From Drosophila persimilis (taxonomy: Eukaryota > Arthropoda > Insecta > Diptera > Drosophilidae): a stretch of 64,000 nt of DNA. Location of the stretch: NCBI RefSeq assembly GCF_003286085.1, contig NW_020825289.1, positions 21,354,001 through 21,418,000 of the forward strand, written 5' to 3'. A program made the translations under genes and the position numbers. Shown here in pieces: positions 55,917 to 64,000 of this stretch; positions within the stretch are counted from its first letter, which is position 1; each line of letters begins with the position of its first letter. The notes beneath the pieces were generated by a model. The model saw only the letters and a program-made list of their open reading frames with translations, was not told the origin of the DNA and made no database searches.

Positions 55917-58900
55917 TCATTTGGAGCCCAACCCATTGGCCACCAAGGCGCTGGGCGTGGCAGCGGCCACCGCGGTAGCCCCCGTGTTCCCCCCGCCCGA
56001 TCCTCCGCCGCCTGCGACACCACCAGCCCCTGTCCCACCACTGGCCGCAACAATCGCCTCACGGGCACCCGCCGCCGCTGCTGCTGCCGCTGCCGCTGCC
56101 GCCGCCTGGAGATGGGCTGAAGGGGTGGGCGTGGGTGGGGATCGAGTGGCCATCGCAGTGCGGATGCCGCCGGCGGGGTGCAGATGCTTGGCACTCATTT
56201 CGCTGGCCCTGGTATTGCCACAAACCTTGAAAACACAGAGAAACAGAAGGATATACAGTGTTAAGATCAGTCCGAGGCGGAAGCGAATGGAAGGGGAGGG
56301 GAGGGGAGTTGGTAAAGTGGACACCAACCTGGTGATGGCTATCCCAGTCTCTGTATTGGCACGAGGCGCTGCAGTAGCGAGCCATGTTGCAGCCCGAGCA
56401 GGTTTCGGTGGCCTTGCGGCCGCAGTTCCAGCACTGCTGCTGCAGACTCCCGTTCTGGAAAGCGAGGATGGGAAAACTTTGGATTAGCGAATAACTTCAC
56501 TGCTTTGGAGGAGCACTCTACACCTACATTCTGTGGCGTGGTGATGGATGGCGACTTGTTGTCCAGATCTCGCTCGCCGCTCGAGTGGCGACTCATTTCC
56601 ATGAAGAACTTCTCCATGCGGAGCCTCTCCTGTGTCATGATCTCGGCGGCCCGCGTTTCGGCAGCCACCACCGCCCGCTGGATCTCGATTACCGCCTGCC
56701 GCTTCACCTATGCGAAGAAAAGGGTTTCAAAATTGAGCCTTGAGCGCCAAATGTGGGAGACCCACCTGGGTGACTGCGTCCTCGGCATTCCGCTTGAACT
56801 CGGAGACTTTCTCCTCTGTCTGGCGGCGCAGTTCGGCGAGAGCCGCTGGCGTTATCTCCTGGCCGCTGTTGGGATGCTGCGGCTCGATGCCCCGCTGCTG
56901 GAGGATCGTGATGGCGCGCTTCGTCTTGTCCACCATGGCCGAGATGCAGTTGAGCATTGTGTGGATGTTCTTCCACTCCTCTTCGCCCCCAGCAGCGCCT
57001 CCGCCTGAGGCAGGATTCGGGTTCGGATTGGGGTTGGATTGTGGGTTCGGGTTCGGATTGGGATTGGGATTGGCAGGCCTCTGGGGAGGAGCCGGATGCC
57101 GCAGCTCCCTCTCGTCGCGCTGCATGAAACCAGCCGCCGAGGGGAGACCCTCAGCCACCGCCACAGTGTAGTCGCCGTAGGCCATGACCGAGTGCGCGGG
57201 ATGCAGGGCCATCCGCTTGTTGGGCGGTGGGGGGTACCCGGAGGCGGACACACCCCCGCCGCTGGCCATATACTCGCTCCACTCATGCAGCCCGTTGTGG
57301 CCTCCGTGCTCCATCATGGAGTCCGAGGATCGCCGCTTGAAGACGCCACTGGCACTGCCGCCGGCACCGTTGGATGTGGGCGCCTCCAGTTGGACGAAGA
57401 TGTCGCCGAATTCGGCCCCAAACTCCATCACCGCCTGCTCGTTGTTGGTCACGTACTGGAGGGCGGACTGGTTGGTGGCCCTGGCCAGAGCCAGCACCTC
57501 GCGCTGCATCAGGGTTACGCTGTTCTTTAGCAACGGCATCACGTAGGGTCGCAGGGGCAGGTTAATGGCCTCCTGCAGGGCCAGGCGGAACTCCTCCAGC
57601 GAGATGGTGCCGCAGCACAGCGACAGGACCAGAGCCCGCACCCGCTCGCACACTTCCGGCTGGCCCAGCTCCTGCGAAAAGTGCACCAGGGCGCCGAGGA
57701 ACTTGCGCATCTTGCCCACGAGTCGTGCCTGCTCCACATGGGCCGCTGCTGCGGCGGCGGCTGCGGCTGCCAGCGAGGCGGCATGCTGGGCCCCCGGCGT
57801 CGGCGAGGTTCCAGACGAACCTACTCCTCCGTTGACCACGGGGGAGACACTGGCATTGCGCTGCGGTCGATGGTGCAGCTGCAGGGGTGAGTGGGGTGAA
57901 CGGGGGGCGAGACTGCGTGCGGAGTCTGGCGGGGAATCGGGCGGAGTGCGACACAAGCGGTCCCTCTCCCGCTCCCTCTCCCTCTCCCTGTCTCGACTGC
58001 TGTGCGATGTGCAGTTGCTGCTGTCCTTGCTGCTGCTCGACGAGGATGAACTCTTGTCGCCATTGCTGCTGTTGCTGCTACTGCTGTTGGCTGTTTGGGG
58101 AAGGAGAAAGGAGAAAGGAGAAGATAGTACAGCTCGTTAGTTGTGTGTTAACAATAAACAAGAGAAACAAGTCCAAGTGCAAGTCCAAGTCCGAGTCCTG
58201 GACGAAACATATCACAGGATGTGCAGCCCAGGCGCATTACAAATGCATTAGCAGGAACTTGCCAAAGGGGCAGGGCCGAGGGCGCAGGGAGCTGGGCAGA
58301 GGAGTGACAGAGGAACGGAAGTTGCCACAAATATATATGTACATATATATTCCACCGACCACAACACGCTACGGCACTTGTCCTCCTGCCACATCAAGGA
58401 GCGGGTGCAACAACCAACTGGCAGCATTAACAAATTTGTTTGAACATGGGAAATAAATTAGCAAACATTTTTGGTCCACGTCCTCGTCCCCGTGCTCGTT
58501 CTCGTCCTCGTTCTCGTTCTGGTGTGGTCTTCTGTGCTGTGCTCTGCTGTGGCATGGTAGGTGGGTGGGGTGTGGCAAGTCAGGCAAGCAAATCAAGCAC
58601 CACATAACGCACTAATTGCATGGGTAAAGAGGGATGCCAAGGGGCAAGTGGGGCAAGTGGGGCAAGTGGGGGGAGGGTCTCTACAGGCAGTGGCTACAAC
58701 ACATTGCGGTACGTGCTGTCCCATCCGATTTCCCATTTCCCATCCGCCGGCCCCATTCCATGATCCTCCTGCCAAAGCGATGCTGTAGCTCAAAAATGAA
58801 AAGCTTAACGCAAATCCGCACTGCGCAGATGGCCGGAGGAGCCGCTGGGGCCCAGAGTGCCAGGCGGCAAACGAATGCCAGCGCGATTTCGTTGCTTCCT

Positions 58901-61512
58901 TTAAAAAGTGAGCTTCAATATGATCCAGGGCTACCTTTGTTCCCGCGACTAATGTTAGTTTTGCTGAGACCTCAGTTCGATTCATTAAATATTCAAAAAC
59001 CATCCATGGTTATAAATAGGAACCTATTCTGGAAACATTTGTAGCCTGTGCCGAAGCTATAACGCCCAAACACAGACACACACACACACACAAACTTTGT
59101 TTGCACAAGCTAATGGAAATTGTTTATGGGTCTGTGTGTGTGTGTGTGTGTGTCCTCCAGTGGGTGGCTGACAGACACCCAGAGAGGCGAATGTTGCTGC
59201 TGACGACGACGACGACGACGACGACGATGATGATGATGATGATGACGATGACGACGACAACGACAACGACGATGGGAAATGGCAGTCGGTTGATGTTGCC
59301 GCTTTTGCTGCTGCTTCTGCTGATTCTGCTGCTGCTGCTGCTGCTGTGGCTGGTGCACAGTTTGCTTTTGTGATAATGATTGTGGATACAGCTGCAACTG
59401 GGTGTGTTTTCACAGCCATTCAGGCACGCCACCGCCATGCCAATCGAAGGGACACACAGATACAGTGAGGCACACAGCGAGACAGACAGATATACGGACG
59501 GACAAGAGATACGCAGCACATAGTCGCAGTCGCAGTCGCAGTCGGAGGCATCACTCACTCCGTCGGCGGCGCTTATCAAACGCCAAACATAGACAATGAT
59601 GGATCACATGAACGTCTCCACAGCCCACTAACGAACCCATCTCGCTCCACCCAATCCCACGCCGTTTCGCCCCCTTAATTGGCTGCCAGCCTCCCTGCCG
59701 TTCCCAGTCCACCCGCAACCCGCAACCGGCAAACCCCCCACCAGCAATTCTTCCCCGCCTATACTCCTTTCTGTGGTACAATTGTAAAATATTGCACTTG
59801 ACCGGGCTTAAAAGTTTTCGGTTTGTTTGGGTTCTACTCATATTTGTTGCTGCTGTTGTTGTTGTTCTTCTTCTTGCTTTTTTAGAAACCTCAACTGACC
59901 AAAAGTTGGTGTCCAGAGAGTCCAGACCGAGGACCAGAAGCAGCAGCAGATGTAGCAGCTGTGGCAGCCAAAAACCCACGCAAAACCCAAAAAACTATTT
60001 ACGAAAATTTTGTGTTGACAATTCACATATTTTCTAAAACATAATGTTCGGGGGGTCGGGTGTGCCCGTGGCTGTGTGTGTAGCATTGGGCGGCTCCAAC
60101 TGCTGGCTCAACATTTGCCCGCAGCATGAGGCTTGCTCCGGTTGTGGCATCGATTTAAGGTTACGTATACGCAGCATGGGCCAGTCTGCATCCTCTGCTG
60201 CCACTCGTCCCAAAGACTCTATATGTGTGTGCTAATGTCTGTGTGTATTGTGTGTGTGTGTATGTGTGCTAGTATGGGCAACAGAATTTGCACAGCTGCG
60301 TCCCATAGATTGCAGTCGAGCGTACAAAACGAAACGTTTGCTAGTTTAGTTTGTTGTTGCTGTTTCTGTTGCTGTTGCTGTTGCTGTTGTCATTGCTGCC
60401 ACTGCTGCTGCTGGTGCTACTGCCACTGCTGCTGCTTCTGCTGCTGGTTGTGGCATAGTCATTTGGGAAAACAATCATTTTGGCAAATATTCATCATGCG
60501 CTGTTTGTGATTATCATCAGAAGAGGCACAGACTGACTGAGATATAGACAAACAAATAAAATAAGAGAGAGACAGTCAGAGACATCACGAGTTTCGGCTC
60601 GGTTGCCCATTGTTTGGGGCTGTGGCTCCTCCTCTTTGTTGAACAAAACTGTGCTCAAACTCCACAAAAATGCTAATTAGCGAACGGAACCTTAAGCGTC
60701 TTAAATGCAGGGCGGCCACACATCATTTCCCCCTGGGAGTTGCCACAGGTACAACGCACGCACAGCACAGAAGCAGCAACAACAGCAGCAACAGCCACAA
60801 TAACAGTGGCAATCAAAGCAAAGCGCACAGAACGGCGACCATCATCCTCCTCCTGCTCCTGCTCCTGCTTATGACGCCTAAAAGCAGGCAACAGAATGTT
60901 CGCCTGCGTGCGGGCTGCTGCTGGGAACAATGCCAGCAGCGGTTTCTGTGTTTTTTCTTCTTGTTTGGTTGGTTGGGGGTTGGGGTGTATGTTGGGGAAT
61001 GAGGGGAAGCATAGGGCAACGGGGGCCAACTAGGAAATGCTTTTGGCCTTTTCCATTCGTTAGGTTGTTGCCTGCTGTGGGATGTGGGATCTGGGGTCTG
61101 TGGCACTGTGGCTGAGGTTGCGGCCCCTGCGCAGAGACCAGTCTCCAATGCTCTCTGCTCTGTGTGGAGAGAGTGTGGATCCACGCTCAGCTGATTTCGT
61201 AGTTCCCCTTGCTTTTTATATATGTACATACACTTTGAGGAGGGGTTCGACTCCTTTCTGCTAACGCAACATAAGCAAGGAGGCTGCAACCCGAGGCTCT
61301 CCCACCGCACAGAGACACGCAGACAAACAGCTGCTGGCATTCACACCATCAATCGCCTGAGCCGTCAGCTGGTCGACGCCCGTCCGCTCGCCTCTATGCA
61401 CCCAATTAAACGCCTTAAAGTATGCTCCACTTCCACTCCCATTCGACTCACCTTTAAGCCTTCGGCAAATGCCTGCCGCTGTGGCTGCTGTTGCTGTGTT
61501 GTTGGTTGACGC

Positions 61513-61547
<35 letters not shown>

Positions 61548-61746
61548 ACGCTGCTCCCGTCACCGCCGACACCACCACGGACGATGATGATGATGACGAT
61601 GACGCGGGTGGCACTGGGACACCTGCTGCTGTGGCCACCGCCAAGGCAGCGCCAGCTGCCACCGCTGCCGCCGCCGCTGCGGCTACGTCATATGAGTCCT
61701 TGTCGGTAATCTCCTCCTTAATTATCGCCTTTCCATCGAGCGCCAT
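55917..61746 (-). CDS. nvy: Nervy, MTG8/ETO-family co-repressor and PKA anchor
   Basis: Fly orthologue of human RUNX1T1 (ETO/MTG8): a transcriptional co-repressor, also reported to anchor PKA to plexin receptors in axons. Five coding exons on the minus strand: 61746-61452 (98 aa plus one base), 58090-56766, 56707-56528, 56454-56329, 56225-55917 (stop TGA). All have GT-AG borders and a continuous frame of 744 aa. Residue landmarks are an N-terminal [17 protein letters not shown] with a sumoylation-type IKEE, Ala and Ser runs, a Ser/RE-rich stretch, the TAFH/NHR1 domain (about 218-313), NHR2 ([20 protein letters not shown], about 467-501), NHR3 coiled region (about 515-585) and a MYND zinc finger ([26 protein letters not shown], about 608-644). 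The C-terminus is Ala/Gly-rich. The ATG lies directly after a 3' splice site (TATTTCCAG|ATG) with a perfect CTAAT branch point, so a 5' non-coding exon lies upstream. Confidence 0.95.
58091..61451 (-). other. nvy: nervy intron 1
   Basis: Phase-1 intron, donor AAAG|GTGAGT and acceptor after a long CTTTCTCC tract ending CCCCAAACAG. It contains CA/GT runs (59075-59093, 59135-59153), a trinucleotide tract (59202-59274) and CTG/GTT runs (59308-59345, 60350-60445). No internal coding frame is supported. Confidence 0.8.
59202..59274. repeat. (GAC)n/(GAT)n trinucleotide tract
   Basis: About nine GAC units, then GAT units, then mixed GAC/AAC/GAT units. Reads as poly-Asp or poly-Val in various frames but lies in nervy intron 1. 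Confidence 0.85.
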
Positions 61747-62838
61747 CTGGAAATAGTCCAGCAAATTAGTTAAGAAATACATATATGTATAAGCAGCAGG
61801 GCGGAAGAGAGGCAGGGACTGGGAGGACGAAGACGAGGACGAGGACCCGCCCACGACCACGGCCCGCGACAGACAGACTGCACGGGTTCCCACCAGCGAC
61901 GGCGATAGACAAAAACATCAAGTGACAAAGTTCTCACATTATGTTTTCAACTTATTTGATTTCAATTTGATTAAATGGTTGTCTGACATGCAAATTGGGT
62001 GTGCCCGCACACAGCTACAGAGTCCTTGGACTCCTGGCCAAATGGGGAACCTCAAGCAGCTGTCGCACTAATGTGCCTAAACGGGTTCTCTTAAACAAAA
62101 AAACAAAAAAACACATTTAAAATTAATGCAAAATACAGTGCAACTTCTTCCATATAGAGGGTCTTAAAATATAGAAGCCAGTACATACACACATATATTC
62201 CTAGGAATTATTCAAGAATACTCGGGGTATTCTTTCGTTGATTATTTTTCAACAACTGGGAATTTCGGAAATTGAAATTCTTCGAATATTTTCCAATTTT
62301 CCCGACCGCCCGACCATCCATTCAGCCAACAACTGGGCACAGGCCACACGCTGTGGACACCTGTTCCGTAATTGAGTTGGAGAACTTTTGCCCCGCAGAC
62401 TCTGCAGCGCCTTCGACTCAATGAATTTCCACGAGGAATTCTCGGCTATTTTTGCCGGAGGGCAACTCGATTGCTCTATTGGGTGGTGGCCTTGCTAATT
62501 GACTCAACAAATGCAGTTCCTGTTTATTGGCAGTGGCAAGCAACCCTTCGCCTGTGCAACCCACCAATTAGGACCCCTGCCCCCTCCCGCCTGGCCGTAT
62601 CGACGCCACCCCGTATCCCCCGCCGCCCGGACACAGCATGTTCATGTCCAGAGCGAAACATTTTTCTGTTGATTTTTATCACTAAAATATGTAAATACCT
62701 CTGCGGACTGTGGGAGTTTGTGCAGCTTTGCGAGGCAAGCCCCTGCATAAACAAGAGGGTGGTAAGGTGGGAGGTAAAAACAACAAGAAACTGAACAGAA
62801 GGCTGTGTGTATGATGGGTGTATCCGAGAGTGTGGTGC

Positions 62839-62865
62839 GGGCGGGGTGGGGTGGGGTGGGGTGGG
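62839..62865 (+). other. (GGGGT)n G-quadruplex-type tract
   Basis: Six runs of three or four G, separated by single bases (C, T, T, T, T). Very favourable pattern for a G-quadruplex. Lies about 1.1 kb upstream of the nervy start codon, in its 5' intron or promoter region. Confidence 0.6.
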
Positions 62866-63860
62866 AGGTGATGGGCGGCTCGGAAACCTGTTCATTTTCA
62901 TTCATGTTTTCGATCAATCTTTGCGGCCTTTTATTTCGCTTGAGGTGTAAGAATCGGTGGAAGCATCATCGTGTGTTTAAAGTCCATCGTCGCCGCACTG
63001 GCTAACATGTACGTATCCGAACAATTAGTGCCCCCCACAGACCCCTCCTGCACTCCCTGCAGCCCCCCTAACAGCTGGAGCAGCTGTTTGGCATCAGAGC
63101 AGAAATTACACACACACACCAAATGCTGGCTGCTAATGAAATGAAATTCTATTGAAAACAAACACTTGACACGGCGGCAGCTGCCGTTTTGCCAAATGAC
63201 GACGAGAGATGGCCCACAGATCGGTCCCCCGTCCCACGTCCCACGTGCCCCGTGCCCACCCTCTTCAGCATATGGTAGACATAACACTTGTCAACTGTTT
63301 TTCCGAGCTCTTTCCGAATGAAGTTTGCAAAAATACCAACAAAAGACAATGCGTACGAGTGTGTGTGCACACATACAGGGCGGCTGATTAGATGAGGGGC
63401 AAACAACAAGTGTTTTCAGGTGAGAGGGGAGATGCCACAGGCAGAGGCCAAGAAACCCAGCGTTGCCGCTGAGTCACTTAATAGCCCCAACGTTGCCTGC
63501 CACCAGCTGCTGCCTCTGCCAGTGCCTCATGTTCTGCCAACGCCTCTGTTCTGTTCTGCTCTGCCACTGCCACTGCCACTGCCACCGCCACCGCCACTGC
63601 CTCTGCTGTGGCCCTGGCTATGACGAATGAATCAAATGTCAGAAGCAGCCGTGTCGTTGTCGCTCAAGCAGCTGTCGCCTGTCGTCGCCAGAAGGCGCCC
63701 CCAGTGCCTCAGTTAACCCCCAGCCAGCTGCCACCGCCCACCCACCACCTCTCGTACCTCCGCAGGCACTTCAAAGAGATGGCAGCCTCACAAGCTTCCA
63801 TCGCAGGAAAATGGAAAATGTCGCCCGCAGAAGTTTTTCCCACAAAACTTGGGCCAGCTC

Positions 63861-63932
63861 TGAGGCTGAAGCTGAAGCTGAAGCAGAGACTGAGGATGGG
63901 ACTGAGACTGAGACTGAGACCGAGGCAGCAGC
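63861..63932. repeat. (CTGAAG/GACTGA)n hexamer repeat
   Basis: GAGGCTGAAGCTGAAGCTG followed by GACTGA units. It opens a Glu-Ala/Glu-Thr frame but has no gene context. Confidence 0.7.
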
Positions 63933-64000
63933 GTCTGTGGCAGCAGGGACTGGGGCTTGTGACGGCTGCAGGCGAAATTGCCAAGAGGAAAAGTAATTAT

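Larger units (their letters stand above)
61747..64000 (-). other. nvy: nervy 5' region (intron and upstream)
   Basis: The first coding exon starts at an acceptor, so this stretch is 5' intron and possibly non-coding exon or promoter. I could not place the 5' exon with confidence. It holds a strong G-rich tract at 62839-62865, an ACTGCC/CCACTG-rich tract near 63563-63602, and a CTGAAG/GACTGA repeat at 63861-63932. Open frames here lack domains. Confidence 0.5.

Noticed and set aside
56852-57530. Long frames on both strands over nervy exon 2
   Set aside because: Shadows of the GC-rich nervy coding frame, with no domain of their own.
61237-61260. tRNA T-arm-like GGGGTTCGACTCC
   Set aside because: No acceptor stem or anticodon arm can be formed upstream; isolated match.
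61747-61893. Upstream in-frame extension of nervy (serine-rich start)
   Set aside because: It lies beyond a convincing branch point and acceptor, so it is intron; nervy proteins start near MALDGK-type sequence.

Overview
The window is nuclear DNA from a Drosophila, most likely an obscura-group species (D. pseudoobscura, D. persimilis, D. miranda or a close relative). The signs are fly-type short introns with GT-AG borders, dense simple repeats, and a DINE-1/INE-1 Helentron. Four genes are recognisable: slbo (C/EBP), betaTub60D (beta-3 tubulin), a FATP-type very-long-chain acyl-CoA synthetase (probably Fatp2) and nervy. The first, second and fourth map to 60D in D. melanogaster (Muller C), so the window looks like the orthologous segment. 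The species name, and the Fatp2 symbol for the third gene, are inferences from memory; no search was run.

Layout. 1-2.3 kb: gene-free flank with a strong G-quadruplex-type tract. 2.3-9.0 kb: a diverged tandem duplication of about 3 kb. Each copy carries, on the minus strand, a four-exon DUF1091-family secreted-protein gene and a second unrecognised gene. Both DUF1091 copies are broken, but by different lesions. Copy 1 also took a DINE-1 insertion that copy 2 lacks. 9.0-13.8 kb: slbo, a single-exon bZIP gene with a TATA/Inr promoter and two upstream ORFs. 13.8-33.5 kb: about 19.7 kb with no gene I can support, holding microsatellites, one candidate promoter and one DRE/BEAF-like palindrome. 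33.5-40.3 kb: betaTub60D (minus), four coding exons, 454 aa, an Inr+DPE promoter and a 4.9-kb first intron with perfect MEF2 consensus sites. 40.6-48.3 kb: gene-free. 48.3-52.2 kb: FATP gene (minus), 680 aa, with a start codon that appears to be split by the first intron. 55.2-64 kb: nervy (minus), five coding exons, 744 aa; its 5' non-coding exon(s) were not located.

The four intact genes do not form one pathway. slbo is a transcription factor of border-cell migration, betaTub60D a mesodermal tubulin, the FATP a membrane acyl-CoA synthetase, and nervy an MTG8/ETO co-repressor that is also a PKA anchor. Their adjacency is synteny rather than an operon-like unit. The least explained part is the duplicated, decaying DUF1091 / unknown-gene unit upstream of slbo. 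All exon borders were deduced by reading splice signals and checking frame; none is supported by transcript data.
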